Assembly (NCBI GenBank): GCA_015680685.1
Contig: MNCI01014752.1
Location: 223,270-287,269 of the forward strand
DNA: 64,000 bases
Reading direction: 5' to 3'
Origin: Gnetum montanum
Lineage: Eukaryota > Streptophyta > Gnetopsida > Gnetales > Gnetaceae
The notes below the pieces were generated by a model. The model was not told where the DNA came from. It saw nothing but the letters and a program-made list of their open reading frames with translations, and made no database searches. Shown here in pieces: positions 11,447-22,860 of this stretch; within the stretch, counting starts at the first letter, position 1; each line of letters begins with the position of its first letter. A program made the position numbers and the translations under genes.

Positions 11447-12327
11447 TGATGAGAGCAGTTACTCTAATTATTAGAGTGGTTACTCTAGTGGTTGCTTTAG
11501 TAGTTATTCTAATTATTAGAGTGGTTACTCTAATTATTAGAGTAGTTGCTCTCAAGCTTATAAATATAGTGCCTAGGCGCACAATTGAAAGAAGTCTTTC
11601 AGCAGTCAAGTAGCGAAACTCTTGTAGTCTATTTGAAAGTTAGAGTATTTTCCAAGTGCTCATAGTAGGAGTTCTAAGTGTGGATGGATCTTTATTTGAG
11701 CATTGTTTACTTGAGCACACCTTGTGTACGACAATAAAAACGAGCTCTTTGATTCATCCTTGTAGCACTTGAGATTTGTTTCCTTACATATTTCTTTTAT
11801 TTCATTTTCTTATGCATTTATTTTATTTTATTTTATTATATGCATTTTACATTTCTGTTATTAGCATAACAATTCATTGTGATCAATTAAGAAAATCGTT
11901 AAATTACACAAGCATAACTACTTCGAGCATGCGTGTAATGCTTGGTAACCTAGTAATGATTAGCATTTGGTAATCCCAGCAGTGTTGCACTGGTTCAGGA
12001 TGTGTACGACAAGTGGGAACAAATGCTTGTGTTAGGATTAGTTAGAACTTAGTTAATGAGTAGTTAATCTAAATTAGTCACCTAGTTATCTCTCTCTTTC
12101 CCTATTAGCATAGGACATAAAAACATAAAAGATATAAAAATCATATGCCTCAAGCTTACTTAACCATACAATCATGATATACAAGTAAGTTTGAAAAGAC
12201 AATGATCAATTAACCCATCCTTGTTCTACAAGGGTGCATAAGCACTTATTTCTTGGAATTCAACTAGATCATGCATGAAATGCTCGTATTCGTATGGTTG
12301 ATTGAAGGGGTACCTCGCCACTCCTCA
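11447..12327 (+). repeat. A1 5' LTR
   Basis: It starts TGATGAGAGCAGTTACTC and ends ACTCCTCA. The U3 holds palindromes such as ACTCTAATTATTAGAGT (11527-11543) upstream of TATAAATATA (11559-11568). Confidence 0.93.
11559..11568 (+). promoter_or_regulatory. A1 5' LTR TATA box
   Basis: TATAAATATA lies directly after the palindrome array. It is conserved in all family-A copies (20630, 36576, 45573). Confidence 0.7.
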
Positions 12328-12328
12328 T

Positions 12329-12346
12329 TGGCACCATTACCGGGGA
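12329..12346 (+). other. A1 primer-binding site, tRNA-Asp type
   Basis: TGGCACCATTACCGGGGA begins one base after the LTR. It matches the complement of the plant tRNA-Asp 3' end (TGGCGCCGTTGCCGGGGA) except for two transitions. This site is typical of Athila-type elements. Confidence 0.85.
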
Positions 12347-12462
12347 CTTAGTTGTTTGTGCGCTAACTAGAACATAGGAAATAATTTACATCATTGAAAC
12401 AAACCCTTAGGGTTGGTTGAGAAAATAATAAACAAGAATAAATTGCACATTGAATAGACAAT

Positions 12463-14520
12463 ACGTCTCCTTCTTCGTAAAAAAGCACCTCACCACCTAG
12501 GTTTGAAATAGGAAATAGTTGGTGGTGTAATACACATGACGTTGATCCGCTAGTCCCTCAACACGTTTGAGTGGTATATATTTATCTTGATGAGTATATA
12601 CCAGACTTCACCTTTATCCTCCATCAAGATGAACAACTACATTGGTAAGACTTAGAAGGTAACATAGTGTTACCTCCTGATCATTCAGTCTTGAGCATAC
12701 TTCTTCATGCTCTCACATGAATTGTCATGCCACACTTACACACTGAATACGTTGTGCAAGACCATGACTCAAGAGAATACCATCCCACAGAGGCACAATG
12801 TCAAAGGGACTTGCAATAGGAGAGACATCATAAGTCTTTGAAGGGTAACGGGCCTTAGGATGCCCCACATGTCTTAAATGAAAATGAGAGTGGTGAACCT
12901 ACCATAGGCAGTCGGCCACACAACGATGTTCCTCCCCTTGACTTTGGCCAAGGGGTTGTGTATTAGAACCTTCATTCCACTATTCATAACCTAGGTTCTG
13001 ATACCCACAGGCACAAAGGGTCCAAAAGAGGGAGATGGACACATGATAAAGGTGGAAATTTAGATCGCAATCGCGATCGAGGCCATGACTGCCAAAGAAA
13101 AGGTAGCAGACACCATCATGGTGATGATTCTCTTTCTTCTTCACCTTCATCATCTCCTTCACCCTCTCCTTTAGTATCTGAACACAGTCATAAGGAAAAA
13201 GACCATGGGGATAAAGGTAGGCAAAGTGAAAGTCATAGATGAAACAACCAAGAAAGGGGATGAGGGAACTCATGAGAGTCACAACATAGAAGAAGGGAGA
13301 GTAGGGAACAACATAAGCATGATAGATGCCATGGATGAGACAATCACGATGAACCCCTACTCGCTACTCAAAGTATGTTAGACAAACTGAGGTTGTTAGA
13401 ATTTCAACAAGGCACTAGAAAGATAGTAGGATCAAGAGATTAGATATGAAAAATATCCCATGATTTGTAGGGGGATACAATGTTGATCCTCAGAATCATT
13501 TACAAGCATTCCATGATGTGTGTGCCTTACAGAACATAGAGAACGAATGAAAAAAACTTAAGTTGTTCCCATAGACATTAGTTAAAGAAGCCGAAAGTTG
13601 GTACTAGTCTTTAGAACCAAAATCCATTTGTAGGTGGAGTACTATGTTAGAACTATTTAATGACAAGTACCAAATGTACTCCTGAGTGTCTAACTTGCAA
13701 AATCAAATCCAAGGCTAGAAACAAGGAGGACATGAACCCTTGGATGCTGCCATGGGCTAATACTATGCACTATTACATTGTTGTCCTGTCCATAGTTATT
13801 CGCAAAGGGATCAACTGCGCCATCTCGTGGATGGGCTTAGGCATGAAACGAGAAGAACCCTTGGGACTTATGCCCAAGGGAGACTATCTGAGCTTAGGTC
13901 CCATCAAATTCAAAGACTATTAGAGCAAGTTGCTAAGGAAGAAGGTGAGCTATGGAAGAGAGAAAGTGCAAAATAGTATAACTGAGATCCTTTCCTCTGA
14001 AAGAGGGGAGTAAGATTTTGTGAGGATGAAGAAGAGTCACCACTCGAAGAGATGGTGAATAGGAAAACTTTTCCTATCTAAAATTTGACATCAGAAGTAT
14101 CGGCAAAGGTAGAACAAATGTGGGATTCCCTAGATAATAGATTTCAATTTGTTCTTAATATAGTAAAGGAGTCTAAAGAGCAAGGTAGTGATCACAAAAA
14201 AGAAAAAAAGAGAGAAGTTAAACATGCACGTAGCAAGGGTAAGGGCAAAGTTGTCATCATTGAAGAGGTTGTGGAGTCAAAAACAGATAATGATAGTGGA
14301 TGTGGAATATGTCAATATGACCATCCTAAGGGATGTTGCCCTATAATCTCACATCTGCAAGAGTCTAGGATGTATGCACTCAACCCACGATTAAATAAAA
14401 GGCAAACACCCAAAAGGTTACCCTATCCTGAAGGTAACACAAGGCAGTTCGACCAACCCTTAACATATTATCCTAGTGGAACTCCACCACAATTGATTGA
14501 GTAATATCAATAGTGGCAAC
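12463..14520 (+). pseudogene. gag: A1 gag
   Basis: The start codon position is ACG here (ATG at 37466 in A2). Broken frames give the capsid-like gag region with YYALLH.CP (about 13765) and RHLVDGLRHETRRTLG (about 13816-13863), the usual retrotransposon gag signature. A charged segment follows, and then a CX2CX3HX4C zinc knuckle (CGICQYDHPKGCC, 14301-14340) that would bind RNA. The longest open piece is 14085-14504. Stops are scattered and mostly of the CAA/CAG/CGA/TGG decay type. Confidence 0.8.
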
Positions 14521-17500
14521 ACCCACAATCATGGGGAATGCCACCACCAAGGCAATAGTATCCTTACCACTAACTTGATCCATATGGATATTACGTGTAG
14601 CAACCAATCTTCCCAGATGACTCTACTGGTCACGTCACTCCTCAACCTCACTACCAAGCCTGCAAATATTATGGAGCTCCCTCTCCTAGAGGTGATATTG
14701 TGTAAGAATATCATCCTTCTCATTTAGTTGCATCTCTTCCACCAATAGCTCCACTACCACCTGCTCCCATGATGTAAGGTGAAATCCCTACCCAGCTGCA
14801 GCAACTTAACACTACGAGGGTTGTTAACTCTCAACCTACTATTGGTTCCAATAACCACATAAAGAAAAGACCTTTCTTTAGAACCAACAGTCCAATCAAG
14901 CCGTTGTAATCACAAGAGGTTGATTCCTTAGATGCCTTAGTATTAATCAAAACTTAGGAGCCCCCTTCAACCCAATCATTGGACTCAATGCGTACAGTGA
15001 TGCTAACACATGTCTTCATTGATTGGATCAAAGCTGGCCACCTTCCTAGAAAATTATTTGATCTTGGGATTCCTCTAATATACTTACAAATTGCTAGAAA
15101 TGCACCATAAAAGGCTCTTTTTGATTCAAGTTCCAGTGTCAACTTGATTTCTTAAGAAATGTACAAGGCCTAGAACATGCCTCCATTGAAAAAGAGCAAC
15201 ATCCGTTTAGAGTTGGCTGACCAGTCCATCACCATCCCATTGGGATTGATGGAAGACATTATTAGCACTATTTATGGGTGGTCATACCCATTTGACTTCT
15301 TAGTGATTTAGGTAAATAACGGTAAGGGGGACTTCCCAATCATAATGGAAAGAGCATGGATAAGTACCATCAACACATGCCTAGGAATCTATGATCTTTC
15401 CCTAGAAATATTAAAGGAAAATACATTTGGAAAGATTGAGAAGAAGAAAGTTTTGTGCATTGCATATAGTGACACAAGGTGTAATTGCATGCAGAGGTCA
15501 TGGTTTGCGCAAAGTTTAGTATTGCTTGCATAAAATTAGTGTGCACAAGTGATTAACATATAAAGATGCCTATATGTAGTAGCCACATGACAAGAAGACA
15601 CCCAGTGGTTGATAGCTGATCAAGAAAGCAGTTCACTCATATGCATGGAACCAACTGAGGGTTTGACTTGTGCTTACATTGATAGCATAGACGCATTAGA
15701 ACAAGTCCACTGCCAACTTTGAAGTCTTAACCTTGAAAATATCAACTAGGGGAAGTTGGAAATCCCTGAGAAATTTAAGTAGGATCCCCTCAAGTTAAAA
15801 ATATTACCCACCAGTATGGAATATATGTTTCTTAAAAATAGAAAATCAGTAATTATCAATGCTAAGCTTGCTCCTCAACAGAAAGAAGAACTGTTGAAGG
15901 TAATAAATAAATGGTTGGAAGCCTTCACTTGGTCATATACCCCATTGCTGATAGTGAATGGGTTAGCCCCTTAGTTATTATGCCTAAAAAGGGAGGCAAA
16001 TGGAGAGTCAACATAGATTTCAAGCTACTGAATATGGAAACATTCAAAGATCACTTTCCGCTGTCATTTGTTAACCAAGTCTTAGACACCATAGCAGGGC
16101 ATCACTACTACAGTTTTCCAGATGGATAGAGTGGATATAATCAAATACAAATAGCCCTAGAAGACCAAGCTAAGACTATGTTCACCAGTCCTTGGGGAAC
16201 ATTTGCATATAAACAGATGCTGTTTGGCTTGTGCAATGCCCCTAAAACATTTCAACGACTAGTTCTAAGCATCTTCCAATAGTAGATAGGAAATGGTGTA
16301 GAATTCTTTATGGACGATTTCTCCACCTATGGAGCAAACTTTGATCAAGCTTTGGACCAGTTAGAGTAAGTGTTAAAATGATGTGTAGAAACCAATTTGA
16401 GGCTCAACTAGTAGAAAAGCTATTTGATGGTCCAAGAGGGCGTAGTACTAGGGCACAAAATCTCACACATAGGGATAGAGGTAGACCCTGAGAAAATGAA
16501 AGTTATCCAAGGAATTACTCATCAACCAAAAACTGTCAAAGATATTTGATCATTCCTTAGGAATATTGGCTACTATAGGAGATTTATTGAGATCTTTTCA
16601 AAGGTTTCCAAACCATTGGTGGAATTAAAGAAAAAGGATGTACCTTTTGAGTGAACCAGGGAATGTGAATCAGCGTTTCAAACTCTAAAACAGAATTTAG
16701 TAGAAACACTCATTCTACAAGCTCCTAATTGGTTCAAACCATTCCATATCATGACTGATGCATCCAACTATGCCTTAGGAGCCATACTTACATAGTTAGA
16801 TGACCAGAAGCATCCTTATTACATCCACTGTGCAAGTAGAAGTATCGCTAGTGCACAAGTTAACTACACTACCACAAAGAAAGAATTAATGGCTATAGTG
16901 TTTGCACTAGAAAAGTTTAGACACTATGTATTGGGATATAAAGTATATATACATATAGATCATAGTGCAATAAGGTTCTTCATGAATAAGCCAATGGTAA
17001 GCCCTCGTATCATACGATGGCTTGTAATCTTACAAGAGTTCGATTTAACGATGATCGATCGCAAGGGCACCGAGAATGTAGTTGCTAATCATTTATCTTG
17101 GTTGTGATGGGACAACAAAGAGGACAAGTATCCAATTTATAATTATTTTTCTAATGAATTCCTCTTTGCTAGTGTAGTGAATAATCAATCACCCATGGAG
17201 ACAAACTGGTATAGTAGCATTCTTACCTATCTCCTCATCCAAAAAATACCACAAGAGTTAAACCTTAAGAAGAAACAACAATTTCTTCACCCAGCCAAGT
17301 ACTTTATGGAAATCAATGGGCAACTTTACAAAGTGTGTTCTGATGGCTTGGTTCAATGGTGTGTTCCCAATATAGATCAACTATGAGTTCTCCAAGACAC
17401 TCATGAGGGTCCTTGTGGGGGTCATTACGTTGGAAGATGAACAACCATCAAGATCTTGCTTGTAGGATATTATTGGCCTACATAGTTTTAGGACACCCAT

Positions 17501-18548
17501 CAATTCATCCAATCTTGTGAAAGCTGTCAACATTATGGGGAAATGATTGCTAGAATGGAGGGTCTGCAACAATGGATCCAACCATTAGAACCCTTTGACA
17601 TTTGGGGAATTGATTTAATGGGGGCAATTATACCAATGTCCAATGGAAAATCCTATATCATTGTTGCTATTGATTACCTAACTAAATGGGCAGAAGCAAC
17701 TACTATTAAGGATTGTACATCATTGTTCAATAACAAATCATAAACAGGTTTGGTATGCCTTGTGCACTTATTTTAGACAATGGTACCCACTTCACAAATG
17801 CAACTTTTCAAAAATTAATGCAACACTTAGGGGTTGAGCATAAATTGACTACACCATACCACCCCCAAGAAAATGGTTAAGCAGAAGTCACCAATAGGGA
17901 GATTATGAAGATATTGACAAGAACTGTTAGCAAGTTTAGATGAGACTGAAGCACTAAACTGAAGCACTAAACTAAATGATGTTCTTTGGGCATACTACTC
18001 CACATGGAAACTCCCTACAAGCTACTCTCCCTATGAGTTAGTGTACGGTAAATTACCAATGCTTCCCATTTAAACTAAGCTATGCACACTATCCATGGCA
18101 TGTGACCTCAACCTTGACCTTGATCTAGCATAGAAATAATAGTTAGTAACCCTTAACTTGCTAGATGAAAACTAACTAGTTTCCCTGTCATCTAACGAAT
18201 TGCACAAGGCATTCAATAAACAACATCATGACCTAAGGATTAGGAAAGTTAAATATCAACTAGGAGATAAGGTTCTCTACTAGAATCCCACACATGTGCC
18301 ACAACATACTAAATTTCAAACATTGTGGAAAGGACCTTATATTATTTATGCAACTTTTCCTTCAGAGGCCATCACAATATACAAACCTGAGAGCCCAAAC
18401 AAGAAACTGTTGGTCAATGTACAACAAACCAAACCTTTCCATGAGCTTAGGACAACCGGTACACATGCTACCTTTGTTGATGGACAACCTTGCTCACTAT
18501 TTTGGATCTCATCCTTCCAACTGTGGGGAAGATGGCCACCTATGCTAA
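14521..18548 (+). pseudogene. pol: A1 pro-pol: protease, reverse transcriptase, RNase H, integrase
   Basis: Domains appear in Ty3/Gypsy order. Protease is at about 14995-15540; its catalytic LDLGS motif has become FDSSSS near 15110. Reverse transcriptase is at about 15935-16560, with FMDD at 16307-16318. RNase H is at about 16700-17106, including an open segment from 16889. Integrase is at about 17360-18548, with the HHCC finger near 17395-17530 and a DDE core from 17600. There is no chromodomain. A 157-bp deletion, relative to A2, removes the start of reverse transcriptase at about 15935. A small deletion near 17730 shifts the integrase frame. The reading ends ...GEDGHLC at 18548, equivalent to GGDGHLC in A2. 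Confidence 0.9.
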
Positions 18549-20480
18549 CTGTTCTAGGCTCTTAGTTCTTTTTGAATGTTTGTTTTACACATTTTTTTAT
18601 TTACACATTCTTTCAACTTTTCTTACTTTTGTTTTGCACCATTGTTCATGTTTTTACTATTTCTTTGTTTACTTGATTTACTTTTATTTGTCATCTAATA
18701 AGTGCTCATGATGGTGGATTGAATTATATCATATTGATTGCTAATGTTTGGTTTTTACCCTTGAATTATGATGCTAATATTAAGGTATGGTTCTTTTGGT
18801 AAAACAAGCAATGAGTCCACGCCATCGAATCATCCATACAACTCTATGGTCTCCTTTGGCTTGGAACTGTATAGTCCCCTTTTTCTAAGTAAACTTGTTA
18901 ATGAATTGGTGGCTAGGTATTTTTCAAACCAAGGAAAGACTCAAGGGATGAAAAGGGTGTGACTTCAAGGGGATTTGATGCATTGGTGCTAGGCATTCTC
19001 TTGGGTTCTTGGATGCTTTTTCTTGGGTTTTCTATCATTCTTACATTGTTCCAATATCAAGAAGCTAAGTAAATAAAAATAAGTCTTTGTATGGTGTGGT
19101 TCTCATGCATAAACATAAAAAGAAAAAAGAAAAAAGAAAAAAAGGTGGGAATTCAAAGCACACCCCTTAGACATAATAAAGCAATATGGGCTACAAGCAC
19201 TAGTTATGTAACTAGAAATACATGTTATCCATGCCTGAAGGTTTCCTCTAACTAAGGCCCTTTCTCGCTTCATGCTTCTCCATTTCACTCTTCTTAGGAT
19301 GGTGATCACTCTTTGTGGAAGCATTCTTGTTGCCTCAAGAGGATGGATTGGCCAAGTGTATTGATGTGAGCTCACTGAATGTGGTTGGTTTGAGTATGGA
19401 TTTGGGATGAGTTCTACTTAGTTATCTTAACCATGAAATACACAAGGGGCTCTACACATCCTTATTCTTGGGATTCCATTCCATTCTCTCCTGTCCATCT
19501 TTCTTCCCATTTTTTACCTCATTGCCGATTTTATCACTAGTCCATTCTGGGTTGATGCATTGTTTTTCTTTGGTGAATTCTTGTAGGTAAGTTTCTAACT
19601 CTTGCTTCCAAATGACATTCTTAGAGCCTACGGACTCTTTGGTTTGTGGGTTTGTCAAGGGATAAAAGGCATGAGCCTACTTTGGGGAGGACCCACTAGC
19701 ATTCCTTTTTGGTGCAATTGTTAATTTCTTTTCCTTAAAAATTTCCTACAATCAATCATCTCTTGTTTCATCCCCATCCATGACATCTATTTTATTGGTG
19801 TTGCCATTATTATTTTTTCCCGTCTTTCTTATTCCTCATATTTTTCCATCTTATAGCTACCAGAGGTTTTCTCTTAGTCATGGGGGCCTTGACACAAATT
19901 TTTCAATTTTCTCCATTTTACTATTTGCCTAACCCCTACATCTTGGGCAGTCACTTGTGATAAATCTATGAACTAGTTTTTGCCATAACCACAACTCAGC
20001 CAATGTGCTTCATATCGAGGCAAGGTATCAATTACATTGTGGTTTATCTATCCTTGCTCATTTGTGACTGTGTTGTGTGTGTAGATGGTGATCATACACA
20101 CAATGGATTGGGCTTGGAGGAAGCACTCAAGATGGACTGGAATTGGAGCATTTATGAAAGGAGCAAGTCTAGTGGCATGGCTATGGATAAACAATGGAAG
20201 GTGTAATCTTAGCATTGGTAGCAACACACTTCATTTTCTTTCTCTCTCATTCTCTACAAGCTGCCAAATAAAGGCTTGGATGTCATTTATGTATGAGTGT
20301 TCACCAAAATGGTCATGAATACTAATGTTGTAATATGCTTATTGATCCATTCACTGGGCACGTTGAGTCTATCATCCCATTCCATTTTCAATTTTCAATT
20401 AGTTAATAATCTCATACCTTCCTAATATTTTGTGAAGAACTTGCTTCTTTTCTTCTATACTCGAGGATGAGTTTCCATTT
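18549..20480 (+). other. A1 post-pol spacer
   Basis: Noncoding sequence between pol and the polypurine tract. It starts with a T-rich tract (18570-18700). It contains two blocks conserved in A2, B, C and F: an AACTAGAAATACATG... block at 19213-19243 and a CTACTTTGGGGAGG block at 19675-19700. Short ORFs on either strand here are not shared in frame with A2 and are not annotated as genes. Confidence 0.7.
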
Positions 20481-20493
20481 AGTCGTGGGGGTA
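20481..20493 (+). other. A1 polypurine tract
   Basis: AGTCGTGGGGGTA lies immediately before the 3' LTR. It primes plus-strand synthesis in LTR retrotransposons. The same motif precedes the 3' LTRs of A2, C and F. Confidence 0.8.
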
Positions 20494-21398
20494 TGATGAG
20501 AGCAGTTACTCTAGTGGTTACTCTAGTAGTTATTCTAATTATTAAAGTGGTTACTCTAGCGGTTTCTTTAATAGTTATTCTAATTATTAGAGCAGTTACT
20601 CTAATTATTAGAGTAGTTGCTCCCAAGCCTATAAATATAGTGCCCAAGTGCACAATTGAAAGAAGTCTTTCAGCAGTCAAGTAGTGAAACTCTTGTGGTC
20701 CATGTGAAAGTTAGAGTATTTTCCAAGTGCCTATAGTAGGAGGTCTAAGTGTGGATGGATCTTTATTCGAGCATTATGTACTTGAGCACACCTTGTGTAT
20801 GGAAATAAAGATGAGCTCTTTGATTCATCCTTGCAGCACTTGATATTTATTTTCTTACACATTTCTTTTATTTCATTTTCTTATGCATTTATTTTATTTT
20901 ATTTTATTTTATGCACTTTACATTTCTGTTATTAGCACAGCAATTCATTTTGATCAATTTAGCAAATTGTTAAATTACACAAGCATGTCTACTTTGAGCA
21001 TGCGTGTAATGCTTGGTAACCCAGTAATGATTAGCATTTGGTAATCCCAATAGTGTTGCACTAGTTCAGGATGTGTATGGCAAGTGGGAATGGATGCTTG
21101 TGTTAGGATTAGTTAGAACTTAGTTAATGAGTAGTTAAGCTAAATTAGTCACCTAGTTATCTCTCTCTTTCCCTATTAGCATAGGATATAAAAGCATAAA
21201 AGATATAAAAATCATATGCCTCAAGCTTACTTGATCATACAATCGTGAAATACAAGTAAGTGTGGGAAGACAACAATCAATCAACCCATCCTTGTTCCAC
21301 AAGGATGCATAAGCACTTAGTTCTTGGAATTCGACCAGATCATGCATGAAATGCTCGTATTCATGTGGTTGAACAAAGGGGTACCTCATCCCTCATCA
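20494..21398 (+). repeat. A1 3' LTR
   Basis: It starts TGATGAGAGCAG and ends CCCTCATCA. The TATA box is at 20630-20639. It is followed by target duplication ATGAG, matching the left side. Confidence 0.94.
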
Positions 21399-21403
21399 AT
21401 GAG

Positions 21404-22860
21404 AAACATGAATATCGAAAAAGGTATCCTAAAGAAGATGATGATGATTGTAAACAACAAAGATATAGAATCAAGCATGAAGAATGAGAATGACACTATG
21501 AGCATCAAAGGGGGGAACTACAACCCAGCCAATAAAGTTGATAATTATGAAGAACCCTTATCAGCCACTTGTAGCATAATTAACATTAGAAAAGTAGTGT
21601 ACATCCCTACCAAACATGTAAGGGATGGTCGCATCAAGTAATTGGACATGAACACTATTCCAAAATTTGAAGGTGGATATAATGTGGATCGATAACACCA
21701 TCTTCAAGCATTCCATGATGCTTGTGTCCTTTGGAATATCAAGAGTGACTGGCAAAAGTTAAAGTTATTTTTCATGATTCTCATCAAGGAAGTAAAAAGT
21801 GGGTACTAATCTTTAGAACTAGAATTGAACCAAAGATGGAGTAGCATGGTAGATCTCTTCAATGATAAGTATCAAACCTACTCAAGAGTATCTAATTTAA
21901 GGAAAAAAATCCAAGGATGGAAGTAAGGGACACATGGATCCCTTATTCTAGCAATGAGTAGATATTATTCTCTACTACATGGATGTATGGGCCATGGATT
22001 TTAACAAAGAGAACACCTAAGGCTTATTAATGGATTAAGGAACAAGACTAGAGAAACCCTTGGGGTATATGCCCAAGGAAGATTATTAGAAATGATAGTG
22101 CATAAAATTCAAATATTGATAGACTAGATGGTCAAAGAAGAAGGAGAATTGAAGAAAAGGGAATCAACTAAGGAATACAACTAAGATCTTGTAATAAGGA
22201 AAAGAGATGATAGAATGTGTGATCGACAAGAAGATGAAACTTTAAAGGATGTCATTCAAAAGAAGACTCTACCCATTTAGAAATTAGTTATTGACATTCT
22301 AGAAAAGGTAGAGAAAATGTGGGACTCAGTAGATGAGAAATTCACTATTGCACTTAAGATAGTGGAGAAGAAGACTAAACAAGTGCTAAACAAGAACAAA
22401 ATAAAAAAAAGAAGAAAAGAAGAGATAATAGATGAGAGAATTACAAACATAAAAGAAAAGTTACTGCAGTTGAGGAATTTATAGACTCTAGTTTAGAAGA
22501 TGAAAAAGATGCAAAGTGTGCCAATATGAACATCCTAAGGGATGTTGTCCTATCATGACCCACTTGTAAGAATTTGGGGCATATGTGCTTAACCCAAGAT
22601 TTGTCAAGAAGTAGATGCCAAAATGATTAAATTACCCATAGTATAATCTTAGAAAAACCTTTCAACCATCATACTATCCAAGCAAAGCCTATTCTCAGCG
22701 ACAAGAGTAATACTAGCAGTAGTGGTAACAATCACAATCATGGGCAATGCCACCACTAAGGTAGAAATATCCATATATTCAATATAATCCTTATGGATAT
22801 TATGTTTAATGTCCAATCTCACCAAGAAATGCTTCAGTCCATACTTCCTCTTACTAGTAT
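21404..22860 (+). pseudogene. gag: Element C gag, 3' part
   Basis: This continues the C gag after the A1 insertion. It aligns with A gag and carries the zinc knuckle CKVCQYEHPKGCC at about 22510-22548 (CX2CX3HX4C). A lysine-rich stretch precedes it (22370-22470). Stops occur throughout. The gag/pol boundary is not defined in any copy, so the end given is approximate. Confidence 0.72.

Larger units (their letters stand above)
11447..21398 (+). mobile_element. Element A1: full-length Athila/Tat-like retrotransposon (9952 bp)
   Basis: A1 has two similar LTRs (11447-12327 and 20494-21398), a primer site complementary to tRNA-Asp, gag-pro-pol in order, a spacer and a polypurine tract. The target duplication is perfect: ATGAG at 11442-11446 and 21399-21403. 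The insertion lies in the gag of element C. Coding regions carry many stops and a 157-bp deletion before reverse transcriptase, so it cannot move on its own. Both LTRs have three AATTATTAGAG-type palindrome units, against five in A2. Confidence 0.95.

Noticed and set aside
11331-11609. Minus-strand ORF rich in threonine, isoleucine and arginine
   Set aside because: It is the translation of the family-A palindrome array and recurs wherever that LTR occurs (for example 20399-20680).
19452-19658. Minus-strand ORF in the A1 spacer
   Set aside because: The frame is not kept in the collinear spacer of A2, and no family is recognised.
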